Shown here one piece after another: positions 15,976 through 23,405 of a stretch of 64,000 bases of DNA (positions within the stretch are counted from its first letter, which is position 1; the number at the start of each line of letters is the position of its first letter). The translations under genes were made by a program, and so were the position numbers. Source of the DNA: Methanomassiliicoccaceae archaeon DOK (GTDB lineage: Archaea; Thermoplasmatota; Thermoplasmata; Methanomassiliicoccales; Methanomethylophilaceae); the NCBI GenBank assembly GCA_009911715.1, contig CP047880.1, positions 558,001 to 622,000 on the forward strand, in the 5' to 3' direction. The notes beneath the pieces are model-generated. The model was not told the origin of the DNA. It made no database searches and was given only the letters and a program-made list of their open reading frames with translations.

Positions 15976-17871
15976 ATGATCATCTACAGCGACACCAAAT
16001 CAGGTTTTATCGATGACATAGTCAACGGAGTCCTGGACGAGAAGCTGGAGTCGCTGATGACGGAGCGTTTCGGCAAGGGCACCTCGGATGGCGAGCTCCG
16101 CGCCTGGCGCAATTCCCTGACGTACATGGGCAACATAATCGGGGCCTCATCGATTCCCGCGGATTCGGGCATCGCCATCGAATACGGCATCCCGTACACA
16201 TCGAAGCGCGTCGACCTCATCGTCACAGGGCTGAACGAGTCGGGAGGGAACTCCGCCGTCATCGTGGAGCTGAAGCAGTGGGCCTCTGCGGAGGCGGTTC
16301 CGGGCAAGGACGGGGTGGTCCGCACACTCGTCGGAGGCGGCATCCACGAGGTCGCGCATCCGTCGTACCAGGCATGGTCGTACGCGGAGGCGATCGAGGA
16401 CTTCAACGCCGATGTCCGCGACAGGGGCGTTGTGCTCGCCCCCTGCGCGTGTCTCCACAACTACAATCCGCCCACGCCCGACCCGCTGGCATCAGACGCA
16501 TACGCGGAGTACACGTCGAGAGCTCCGATGTTCACAAAGCACCAGGGGTCCGACCTGAAGGGCTTTCTCGAGAGGTTCATCAGGAAGGGGGACGGTGGCG
16601 AGACGATATTCATATTGGACCGGGGGAGGCTCAAGCCTTCCAAGTCCCTACAGGATGTTCTCTCATCCATGATGCGCGGCAACAGGGAGTTCACGCTCCT
16701 GGACACGCAGAAGGTGGTCTACGAGGAGGTCCTCCACCAGGTCAGGGCTATCGCCCGCGGAGGAGGGAAGAGGACGATCGTCATCCGCGGCGGCCCAGGG
16801 ACGGGGAAGACCGTTCTCGCCGTCAACCTACTGTCCGACATAACCTCGCTCGGGATGTCCTCCCTGTACGTGTCCAAGAACGCCGCGCCCAGGAACGTCT
16901 ACAGCGTGCGGCTCAAGGGACAGAAGAGGGGACGCAGCCGTGTCGACAAGCTGTTCGTTGGTTCCGGGAGCTTCGTCAACGCGGAGGCGGATGTGTTCGA
17001 CGTTCTCCTGGCGGACGAGGCCCACAGGCTCAACGAGAGGAGCGGTCTCTACCAGAACCTCGGTGAGAACCAGGTGATGGAGATCATCCGGGCGTCGAAG
17101 CTGTCCGTCTTCTTCATCGACGAGGACCAGAGGGTGACCCTCAGGGACATCGGAACGGTGGACGAGATCAGGAGGTACGCGAGGCTGCTCGGTTCCACGG
17201 TGACGGAGATGGAGCTCGACTCCCAGTTCAGATGCTCGGGATCGGACGGATACCTCTCATGGCTCGACAGCGTTCTGCAGATCCGCGAGACCGCCAACCT
17301 GGATCTCGAGGATCCCGGGTTCGCGTACGACTTCAGGGTCTACGACGATCCGAACGAGATGAGGGCCGACATAGAGGAGAGGAACGCCGCGAACAACAGG
17401 TCCAGGCTGGTCGCCGGATACTGCTGGAACTGGATCTCCAAGGGGAAGGACGATTCGGATGTGCACGACGTGACCATCCCGGAGCACGGGTTTGGCATGA
17501 GCTGGAACCTCGGAAGCACCGAGACCTGGGCCATAGACGAGGGGTCGATCAACGAGATCGGCTGCATACATACCTGCCAGGGGCTGGAGTTCGATTATGT
17601 CGGGGTGATAATCGGCGACGACCTGAGATACGAGGACGGGAAGGTGGTCACGGACGCATCCAGGAGGGCGAAGACCGACCAGTCGCTGAAGGGCCTGAGG
17701 AAGCGGTACCCCGACGAGGACGAGGCTGGCAGGGTGGCGGACAGGATCATCAAGAACACGTACAAGGTGCTGATGTCCAGGGGGATGAAGGGCTGCTACG
17801 TCTACTGCACCGATCCCGGCATGAGGGAGCACCTGAGGAAGAGGTCGATGACCGATCGGAACCTGTTTTGA
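15976..17871 (+). CDS. PD-(D/E)XK nuclease-DUF2075 helicase fusion
   Basis: A 631-residue protein. The N-terminal ~170 residues hold a nuclease-like pattern, Asp in 'KRVDLIVTG' and Glu/Lys in 'AVIVELKQW'. The C-terminal part is a superfamily-1-like helicase of the DUF2075 (Schlafen-type AAA) class: Walker A 'IRGGPGTGKTVLAVNLL', Walker B 'LLADEAHRL', 'LDSQFRCSGSDGYLSWLDSV' and the late motif 'IHTCQGLEFDYVGVI'. DUF2075 proteins recur in defence islands, but this exact combination has no function I can name. It lies next to the tracrRNA and, unlike the cas genes, is GC-rich like the host. A role in degrading foreign DNA or RNA is inference. The start ATG 15976 gives the full N-terminal domain. 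Confidence 0.75.
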   Translation: MIIYSDTKSGFIDDIVNGVLDEKLESLMTERFGKGTSDGELRAWRNSLTYMGNIIGASSIPADSGIAIEYGIPYTSKRVDLIVTGLNESGGNSAVIVELKQWASAEAVPGKDGVVRTLVGGGIHEVAHPSYQAWSYAEAIEDFNADVRDRGVVLAPCACLHNYNPPTPDPLASDAYAEYTSRAPMFTKHQGSDLKGFLERFIRKGDGGETIFILDRGRLKPSKSLQDVLSSMMRGNREFTLLDTQKVVYEEVLHQVRAIARGGGKRTIVIRGGPGTGKTVLAVNLLSDITSLGMSSLYVSKNAAPRNVYSVRLKGQKRGRSRVDKLFVGSGSFVNAEADVFDVLLADEAHRLNERSGLYQNLGENQVMEIIRASKLSVFFIDEDQRVTLRDIGTVDEIRRYARLLGSTVTEMELDSQFRCSGSDGYLSWLDSVLQIRETANLDLEDPGFAYDFRVYDDPNEMRADIEERNAANNRSRLVAGYCWNWISKGKDDSDVHDVTIPEHGFGMSWNLGSTETWAIDEGSINEIGCIHTCQGLEFDYVGVIIGDDLRYEDGKVVTDASRRAKTDQSLKGLRKRYPDEDEAGRVADRIIKNTYKVLMSRGMKGCYVYCTDPGMREHLRKRSMTDRNLF

Positions 17872-18054
17872 AGGAACCCCACATCCGATGCCTGCCGATT
17901 CCATGACGGTGACAGAATCCATTCGGATGCCATGTAGCAGTTGACGTCCGGACTGTGATCGAAGTTTGTCGTGAAGTGAAACACAACGTCTGATCCGGAA
18001 CCACTGCCCTGTCGCTTGCTCACAATGACCATCCTGAGACGGGTTCTCCGGGAT

Positions 18055-18186
18055 TCAGGCGAGTCCTTCCTTCCTGAGATAGCGGTCGAAGTCCTCGCTC
18101 TCCCCAATTTGTCCTATGAACAGCTTGTCGGAACGGTTGATTCTGAACTCCCAGCCTGACCAGTAAAAGTAAATCAGGTCGGGAGT
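18055..18186 (-). pseudogene. C-terminal remnant of an unidentified protein
   Basis: Forty-three codons on the minus strand read 'DLIYFYWSGWEFRINRSDKL' and 'GESEDFDRYLRKEGLA' before TGA. The sequence looks like a genuine protein end (aromatic strand, charged helix) but the frame is closed upstream and lacks a start. I do not recognise the family. The hairpin at 18142-18191 covers its first third. Confidence 0.3.
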
Positions 18187-18191
18187 TCAGA
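18142..18191. repeat. Long imperfect inverted repeat
   Basis: TCTGAACTCCC (18142-18152) pairs perfectly with GGGAGTTCAGA (18181-18191), and after one mismatch and a G-T pair the stem continues with CCTGA (18155-18159) and TCAGG (18174-18178). The result is a stem of about 18 bp with a ~14-base loop. There is no T-run, so it is not an obvious terminator; a small mobile-element end or structured RNA is possible. Confidence 0.55.
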
Positions 18192-18271
18192 GTGATATGT
18201 TAGTGTCTGTGTTCCGATTGTTGTTTCCAAGGGCACTATCGGTTTCAACCGATAAACTCGGTCTTTAAGAT

Positions 18272-19066
18272 TTAACACAGTTTCATGTCCACTGTGATTG
18301 CAGCGTGGTCGCTCCCGGCCTTCACAGCCCCATCATAGTCGTATCTGCAGCTGTAGTCTATGAACCTGGATCCGTTCAGGTAGACGAAGTCGTACCTTAC
18401 CTTGTCTTTGCTGCTCCGGATTACATGAGAGCAAGTGATGCATCTGCCCTCGATGGGTCTGCTGGTGTCCACATTTCTTATGAGCGAGTCCCTGAGTCCG
18501 CATTCCTCCATCGTTCTGAAGAACGTGGGAGCGCCGTTGTCTCTACTTCTCTGCTTGAAGAATGTCATCTCCTCTGCGGAGTAGCCATCGACTTTGGGCT
18601 CGTTCGCATCGATACCTACGATGTCCGGCCTCATTTCATCCACCGCTTCGGCATAAGACAGGAACTGGTAGCTCTTGGCCATCACATGGTCGCAACCCGT
18701 GATGGAGTGAAGACCGAACACGCGCATGTCCTGCCCCTCCACATGTAGATCTGCCCAAAGGGTCCTGTCCGGCATCAGGGATCTGGGAAGCACACCTGAT
18801 CCTCTGACCTCTATGTCATCGCTTGCGATTATGGCCACACCAAGCTCGCGGGCCCCACTGTCGTACTTCCCCGGGGGGCGGAAATCCAGAGAATACAGGA
18901 ATATTCCTTGTCCGCCGAACTCGTCCCGGAGGAGGGATGCCAGTGTCGGCTTCACCTCCTGCAGGATGGCTATGAAGCTCCCCTCGTCGAGGTTCCCCTT
19001 CAGGTAGTCTATCTTGTTTTCCGCTCCATTCATGGAGCACACGTTCCAATCCAATATCCTGACCAT
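18272..19066 (-). CDS. Endonuclease/exonuclease/phosphatase-fold protein
   Basis: A 264-residue single-domain protein of the EEP superfamily (DNase I/exonuclease III fold), metal-dependent phosphoesterases. Motifs in order: 'RILDWNVCSMNG' (metal/Asn), 'AILQEVKPT' (catalytic Glu), 'VFGLHSITG', 'DIVGIDANEPK' (Asp/Asn) and the C-terminal 'AGSDHAAITVDM' (catalytic His after Asp). No membrane or secretion signal. The substrate cannot be told; a DNA repair or defence nuclease is plausible given the neighbours, but the family also includes sugar and lipid phosphatases. The ATG 19066 follows a purine-rich site. A palindrome past the stop (18238-18253) may be its terminator. Confidence 0.8.
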   Translation of the reverse strand: MVRILDWNVCSMNGAENKIDYLKGNLDEGSFIAILQEVKPTLASLLRDEFGGQGIFLYSLDFRPPGKYDSGARELGVAIIASDDIEVRGSGVLPRSLMPDRTLWADLHVEGQDMRVFGLHSITGCDHVMAKSYQFLSYAEAVDEMRPDIVGIDANEPKVDGYSAEEMTFFKQRSRDNGAPTFFRTMEECGLRDSLIRNVDTSRPIEGRCITCSHVIRSSKDKVRYDFVYLNGSRFIDYSCRYDYDGAVKAGSDHAAITVDMKLC

Positions 19067-19116
19067 TTCATCATTTCCTTTTTTAGGGCCATCAGTTTTT
19101 CCTGTTGGAAACGCGC

Positions 19117-19182
19117 TCCCATCGCCACATGATGGGAGAACAGACAGACATTACAGGCTGTGTATAATTACTTCTGTCTGTT
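19117..19182. repeat. Two adjacent inverted repeats
   Basis: TCCCATC (19117-19123) pairs with GATGGGA (19131-19137) around a 7-base loop. Immediately after, AACAGACAG (19139-19147) pairs perfectly with CTGTCTGTT (19174-19182), with a TATA-like TGTATAATTA in the 26-base loop. The pair could be an operator, a structured RNA or ends of a tiny mobile element; no further copies were noticed. Confidence 0.5.
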
Positions 19183-19236
19183 ATGTTTGTAATCCTCTGA
19201 TGTTGTCAGCGGTTCTCATGATATCTGTAATCCGCA

Positions 19237-19344
19237 TCACCATTCGGTGAGGAATCTCCAGGCCGGGGATGTGCCCGGATCGGTGAGGTCCATCTCCAGG
19301 TCCCTGAACACGCGGAAGTTCCTGAGACGGACGGTCTTGAACAT
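19237..19344 (-). pseudogene. N-terminal remnant of a RecF/AAA-type ATPase
   Basis: The ATG at 19344 opens 'MFKTVRLRNFRVFRDLEMDL', the standard start of SMC/RecF-like or AAA_21 ATPases (basic strand, NF-x-x-F), but the frame ends after about 35 codons at 'RFLTEW' where the P-loop would be expected. The rest of the gene is absent. A TATA-like TTTAAATATAAT lies upstream near 19405-19420, so the remnant kept its promoter. Confidence 0.45.
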
Positions 19345-19645
19345 GATGCTGTGATGGGCCTGGATGTTAAAATTATCTTTTGGATTGATACAAAATTCAT
19401 CATAATTTGATATTATATTTAAACGGATAATCCTGTTTTCCGTTTCTAGGTCGAAATTGACGGTTCTTCTGCGAAGCCCATGGTGTCCTCCATGACGGCC
19501 TCTCATGTGCAGGTATACGAAGGGGGATGCGTGCACGCACACGACGGCGTCGTCGAAGCGGATGAGCCATGATTTCTGAGATAATGCACAACCCCCGAAC
19601 ATCCCTCCGCTCATGTTATAACCGACATGCCCTCTGGGCCCCCTC

Positions 19646-20188
19646 ATGTGGGAGCTCTCGGTCCTGGAGTGGTTCGATTCCCTCCACGGGTCCGTCCTGG
19701 ACCCCGTCATGGTGGGCATCAGCTACAGCGCCACGTCCGGTCTGATATGGTTCGTTCTGGGCTTCCTCATGACATGCTCCCGCAGGTGGCGCAGGTGCGG
19801 GGTGTCGGTCATCGTTGCGGTGGCCCTGGCGTACGTCGTGGTGGACGTGATCCTGAAGCCCCTGGTCTGCAGGGACAGGCCGTTCGACGCGGCGGACTTC
19901 GACCTTCTCATAGCCGCACCGGACACATGGTCGTTCCCGTCCGGGCACACGGCGTCCGCCTTCGCTGGTGCCGCGGCCGTCCTCATACACAGCAGGAGGT
20001 GGGGCGCGTTGGCGATGATCTATGCCGCCCTCGTGGGGGTCTCCCGCATGTACCTGTGCGTCCACTGGCCCACGGACGTCATCGCCGGCGCCCTGGTCGG
20101 GACCGCGCTCGCGTTCCTGGCTGTGTGGTTCATGTCCCGCTGGATACCGTACTTCAGGGACCTGGATCGGGACGGCGCCCTGGTCTGA
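19646..20188 (+). CDS. PAP2-family membrane phosphatase
   Basis: A 180-residue integral membrane protein with several hydrophobic helices. The three-part PAP2 signature is complete: 'KPLVCRDRP' , 'PSGHTASAF' and 'SRMYLCVHWPTDV' with catalytic His residues. These enzymes dephosphorylate lipid phosphates such as polyprenyl diphosphate or phosphatidate, acting at the outer membrane face. A TATA box (TGTTATAACC, centred near 19618) sits 28 bases before ATG 19646, indicating a leaderless mRNA. A likely role is recycling polyprenyl diphosphate carriers, but the substrate is not shown by the sequence. Confidence 0.9.
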   Translation: MWELSVLEWFDSLHGSVLDPVMVGISYSATSGLIWFVLGFLMTCSRRWRRCGVSVIVAVALAYVVVDVILKPLVCRDRPFDAADFDLLIAAPDTWSFPSGHTASAFAGAAAVLIHSRRWGALAMIYAALVGVSRMYLCVHWPTDVIAGALVGTALAFLAVWFMSRWIPYFRDLDRDGALV

Positions 20189-20199
20189 TCGGTGACGTG

Positions 20200-21498
20200 T
20201 CAGTTCCTCAGACAGGACAGGGGGATTACGTGGATCCCGTCCTCCCTGGTGTACGCCGCCCCGTCGGCTGTGACCACGGCCATGAACGCCGGTTCGCCCA
20301 CCTCGTCGGAATCGACCTTGTCCCTGAGCTTCAGCAGGTTCCTCGCACCTTCGTCCGCCCACTTGTCGCTGAGCTTCACCTCCACAGCACCCCATCTTCC
20401 CCGGGGCAGATGGACGATGGCGTCCACCTCCAGTCCGTTCTTGTCGCGGTAGTGGCACACGTGTCCGTCCATCGTCTGCGCGTACACCCTGAGGTCCCTC
20501 ACGACCATGGATTCGAACAGGAGCCCGAAGGTCTCCGGGTCGTGGACGAGGTCTTCCGGCCCCGCATCGAGGAAGTATGCGGCTATCGCTGGATCCGTGA
20601 TGTGGCGGGTGTCGGACGTGCGTATGGCGGTCTTGGAGCGCAGTCTGGGGGTCCATGCCGGGAGGTCGTCGGTGAGGCAGATGTTATGGAGCAGCCTGAG
20701 ATATTTGTGGACCGTGTTCGTGCTGACCTCCATGTTCCCTCCCTTTGCCATGTCCTCGCGGATGCTGTCCGCGGACATAGACGATGCAGATCCCCTCGAC
20801 AGGGATCTGAGAAGCGTATGGAGGGTCTTACCGCTGCGATCCCTCCTGGCTGTCGATTCCTTCTCGGAGTCGCTGTCAAAGTCATAGTCTTTGATTGCCG
20901 TGCAGTAGCCTTCGACTTTCTTGTAGCAATCCGCGTCGTTCAGACCGACGGTGTCCGGCCATCCGCCGCGTACGAGCCTTCTTGCCATCCCATAGTAGTC
21001 GTACTCGGGAAGGCTGCAAATCGAATCCTGTCCGTCAAACAGATCTCTCAGACTGACCTCTCCTGTGGATTCTCCCGATTCCCACAGGCTCATGGTGCGC
21101 ATCTTGAGCCTTTTTATGCGGCCTGCCCCAGAATGTTCCAATTCAGATTCCACGATTATCTTCGATCCAGTGAATATGAACTGTCCCTTCGCCTTGCGTT
21201 TGTCGATCTGATATCTGGCAGCTCCCCAGAGCTCTGGAATCTTCTGCCATTCGTCTATCAGAACAGGGGTGTTTCCCTCCAAGACCCTCGATGGGTCCAG
21301 CATGGCTATCTTGCTGAACCTGTCAAATTGGACCTTGTCTTGCAGATACACCTTGGTTTCAGCGATTTGCTCTGCAGTCGTGGTTTTTCCACACCATTTC
21401 GGGCCGGTAATGACCACTCCGCCGAACAGGCGCATATCGTCTTTGATGACATCATCAATCAGGCGCGGCAGATACTCCGAATCCGGGGGTTGGTCCAT
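20200..21498 (-). CDS. AAA ATPase with DUF4143-like nuclease-fold C-terminus (paralogue A)
   Basis: A 432-residue protein of the AAA_14/DUF4143 type. Walker A is 'ITGPKWCGKTTT' (Lys38) and Walker B 'PVLIDEWQKIPELW'. The middle has a winged-helix-like segment ('MEVSTNTVHKYLRLLHNICL') and the C-terminus a D...ExK pattern, 'EVDAIVHLPRGRWGAVEVKL', as in PD-(D/E)XK folds. Function of this family is unknown; toxin-antitoxin-like or defence ATPase roles have been suggested for relatives. It is clearly paralogous to the gene at 49967 ('GPKWCGKT', 'LIDEWQ'). A TATA-like CATAAATAC centred ~25 bases upstream of ATG 21498 implies leaderless transcription. Four 24-bp-spaced direct repeats lie just upstream (21550-21632). 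Confidence 0.8.
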   Translation of the reverse strand: MDQPPDSEYLPRLIDDVIKDDMRLFGGVVITGPKWCGKTTTAEQIAETKVYLQDKVQFDRFSKIAMLDPSRVLEGNTPVLIDEWQKIPELWGAARYQIDKRKAKGQFIFTGSKIIVESELEHSGAGRIKRLKMRTMSLWESGESTGEVSLRDLFDGQDSICSLPEYDYYGMARRLVRGGWPDTVGLNDADCYKKVEGYCTAIKDYDFDSDSEKESTARRDRSGKTLHTLLRSLSRGSASSMSADSIREDMAKGGNMEVSTNTVHKYLRLLHNICLTDDLPAWTPRLRSKTAIRTSDTRHITDPAIAAYFLDAGPEDLVHDPETFGLLFESMVVRDLRVYAQTMDGHVCHYRDKNGLEVDAIVHLPRGRWGAVEVKLSDKWADEGARNLLKLRDKVDSDEVGEPAFMAVVTADGAAYTREDGIHVIPLSCLRN

Positions 21499-21549
21499 GC
21501 GTTATGAGATGGTGTAGCTTGTATTTATGACTGGCTATTTTGTAATGGT

Positions 21550-21632
21550 TAGATTTGGCTGAGAATTTGCTTGTAGATTTGGCTATGAAAAATGTTGTAG
21601 ATTTGGCTGAGAATTTGCTTGTAGATTTGGCT
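21550..21632. repeat. Four direct repeats, 24-bp period, upstream of ATPase A
   Basis: The core TAGATTTGGCT starts at 21550, 21574, 21598 and 21622. Units 1 and 3 are identical over 24 bases; unit 2 differs in its second half; unit 4 is partial. The set lies 50-130 bases before the start codon of the minus-strand ATPase and upstream of its TATA box. The 24-bp period would place copies at slightly more than two helix turns, as in arrays bound cooperatively by one protein. Confidence 0.85.
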
Positions 21633-21724
21633 ACAAGTCAACAGCGAGAACCGGTGGTTGCTGTCCGCATCCGAACGTCTGGCACATTTGTGGCTACACT
21701 GTTGCCACAATTTCACAGAAGGTG

Positions 21725-21744
21725 CAGGGGGTACTCGCCCCCTG
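21725..21744 (-). terminator. Terminator hairpin after dapB
   Basis: CAGGGGG and CCCCCTG form a 7-bp stem with a 6-base loop, 16 bases past the dapB stop on the minus strand. Confidence 0.55.
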
Positions 21745-21760
21745 AAATGATTTGCGGTGC

Positions 21761-22579
21761 TCACTCCATGACGTCGGCCATGGAGTAGACCTTGCCCTTG
21801 GCCTGCTTCACGACCCAGCCGGCCGCCATGACGGCGCCGCCGACGAAGATCTCCCTGGAATGGGCCTGGTGGCGGATCTCGATCCTCTCGGAGTTCCCGA
21901 TGAACATGACGGTGTGGTCGCCGACGATGTCCCCTCCCCTGATGGCGTGGATGCCGATCTCCTTGCCGCGGGGGCAGACGCCCTGCCTCCCGTAGACGAA
22001 GTCCTTGCCGCCCATGGCCTCGCTGATAATCTCGGCGGCGGTCATGGCGGTCCCGCTGGGGGCGTCCTGCTTCTGGTTGTGGTGGGCCTCGACGATCTCC
22101 ACGTCGTAGTCGTTCCCGAGGAGGAGCGCGGCCTGCCTGATCAGCTTGTTGAACACCGCGACCCCGATGGAGTAGTTGGTGGAGATCACTGCCGCCACGT
22201 TGTTCCTGACGACGGCGTCGGTGATGCTCTGCTTGACCTCGTCGCTGAGGCCGGTGGTGCCGATGATGAGGTTGACCCCCGCCTCGGCGGCGATGGGGGC
22301 GTTGACCGCGGTGGCCTTGGCGATGGTGAAGTCCAGGAGCACGTCGGTCCTGGAGTCCTTCAGGACCTGTGCCAGGTCCTTGGAGTCGGACACGGGGACG
22401 CCGAGGGCGCCGGCGCCGACGACCTCTCCGATGTCCCTGCCGATGTTCACGAGGTCGAAGGCCGCGGACACGGTCATACCCTCGGTGGCGAGGATGCGCT
22501 TGACGAGCATCTGCCCCATCCTTCCGCAGGCCCCGACGAGGCCCACCCTGACGGGCTCTGAGCTGCATTCGCTGTTCAT
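21761..22579 (-). CDS. dapB: 4-hydroxy-tetrahydrodipicolinate reductase
   Basis: A 272-residue DapB that reduces the dihydrodipicolinate precursor with NAD(P)H in lysine synthesis. N-terminal nucleotide site 'RVGLVGACGRMGQMLV'; signature 'EAHHNQKQDAPSGTA' with the catalytic His-His and Lys; C-terminal 'GDHTVMFIGNSERIEI'. I chose ATG 22579 because a TATA box (CTTTATATG, centred near 22612) is ~33 bases upstream; the longer frame from 22609 would start inside that box. No other lysine genes are adjacent, so it is a single-gene unit with its own terminator. Confidence 0.95.
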   Translation of the reverse strand: MNSECSSEPVRVGLVGACGRMGQMLVKRILATEGMTVSAAFDLVNIGRDIGEVVGAGALGVPVSDSKDLAQVLKDSRTDVLLDFTIAKATAVNAPIAAEAGVNLIIGTTGLSDEVKQSITDAVVRNNVAAVISTNYSIGVAVFNKLIRQAALLLGNDYDVEIVEAHHNQKQDAPSGTAMTAAEIISEAMGGKDFVYGRQGVCPRGKEIGIHAIRGGDIVGDHTVMFIGNSERIEIRHQAHSREIFVGGAVMAAGWVVKQAKGKVYSMADVME

Positions 22580-22642
22580 GGTTATCGTCAAGGCCAACGA
22601 CGCGGCCATATAAAGGATGTGTGAGAAGGGTGAAAGGTTTGG

Positions 22643-22660
22643 GCGGGGCCTCGGCCCCGC
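22643..22660 (-). terminator. Terminator hairpin after uspA-family gene
   Basis: GCGGGGCC and GGCCCCGC form an 8-bp stem with a 2-base loop immediately past the stop codon of the minus-strand universal stress gene. Confidence 0.5.
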
Positions 22661-22666
22661 GGGTGC

Positions 22667-23092
22667 TCACTGGGCCCTGATGGTCAGGACCTTGCACTCG
22701 GCCATCCTGATGACCTTCTCGGCCACGCTGCCGATGAGGTACTTCTTCACGCCGGTCTTCCCCAGCGTGGACATCACGATGAGGTCGTAGTCCTTGGACA
22801 TCTCCACGATGGTGTCGGCGGGGCGCCCTCCGACGACCATGGTCTCGCACGGGATCCCCGCGGCATCGCACTGGGCCTTCACCGCGGCGACTGCCTCACG
22901 TCCCTCCTCGTTCAGTATCTCGGTCACGGACTCGAACATGTCCCCCCTGGCGGTGGACATGGACGTCGCATCCACCACGTACACCGCGGTGACGCTCGCG
23001 CCCGTGAGCTTCGAGACCTCGATCGCGGATTCGACCGCGTTCTTGGTGAACGTGCTTCCGTCTGTGGGGACCAGGATCTTCTTCACTGTCAT
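22667..23092 (-). CDS. Universal stress protein, UspA family
   Basis: A 141-residue single-domain UspA protein. The N-terminal strand 'KKILVPTDGSTF' and the C-terminal ATP-binding pattern G-x2-G-x9-G-S in 'STLGKTGVKKYLIGSVAEKV' predict ATP or AMP binding. Such proteins bind nucleotides as dimers and help stress survival; no specific partner can be named. I prefer ATG 23092, 11 bases after AAGGAGAG, over the GTG three codons upstream. A divergent promoter region with a central palindrome (23234-23254) separates it from ATPase B. Confidence 0.9.
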   Translation of the reverse strand: MTVKKILVPTDGSTFTKNAVESAIEVSKLTGASVTAVYVVDATSMSTARGDMFESVTEILNEEGREAVAAVKAQCDAAGIPCETMVVGGRPADTIVEMSKDYDLIVMSTLGKTGVKKYLIGSVAEKVIRMAECKVLTIRAQ

Positions 23093-23219
23093 CTGCTTCA
23101 CTCTCCTTTGTTTCCTCCCTTCCCCTAAGAGTCGGAGGCTCGGACCATGTCGCGGTGGGTTCTGCCGGGGTCCGGCCGCCCCTCCGTTCCATCAGTCATT
23201 TGTTGGATGCTTCTGTAGC

Positions 23220-23270
23220 ATATATTTAAATTGGGTTGGACAGTCCATCCAACCGTGTTTAAATACTGGG
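23220..23270. promoter_or_regulatory. Divergent promoter with central palindrome
   Basis: GGTTGGA-CAGTCCA-TCCAACC (7-bp arms) lies at about 23234-23254, flanked by AATTTAAATATA facing the UspA gene and GTTTAAATACT facing ATPase B. Two TATA boxes flanking one palindrome suggest an operator that could control both directions. Confidence 0.55.
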
Positions 23271-23290
23271 CCGTTCAGTTAAAATCTTCC

Positions 23291-23405
23291 GACAAAAATT
23301 CACGATTCGGAAATTTGTGAAACAAAATTTACGATTGCGAAAATTATGAAATGAAATTCACGATTAAGAAAATTGAAATATGAAATTCACGGTTAAGAAA
23401 AATCA
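23291..23405. repeat. Four direct repeats, 29-bp period, upstream of ATPase B
   Basis: The core ACGATT (last copy ACGGTT) starts at 23302, 23331, 23360 and 23389, exactly 29 bases apart, each preceded by AAATT(C/T). The last unit ends at the start codon. Unit sequence is unrelated to the repeats upstream of ATPases A and D. Confidence 0.85.

Larger units (their letters stand above)
17872..18271. other. Gene-free stretch with a long hairpin and gene debris
   Basis: Four hundred bases between two genes. It holds a minus-strand remnant (18055-18186), a long imperfect hairpin (18142-18191) and the palindrome ATCGGTTTCAACCGAT (18238-18253), which probably serves as terminator for the minus-strand gene that ends at 18272. 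The first 180 bases show nothing recognisable. Confidence 0.4.
19067..19645. other. Gene-free stretch with two inverted repeats and an ATPase remnant
   Basis: AT-richer stretch of about 580 bases. It contains two adjacent inverted repeats (19117-19137 and 19139-19182), a minus-strand remnant of an ATPase start (19237-19344) and, at 19612-19622, the TATA box of the PAP2 gene. I see no intact gene. Confidence 0.4.
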
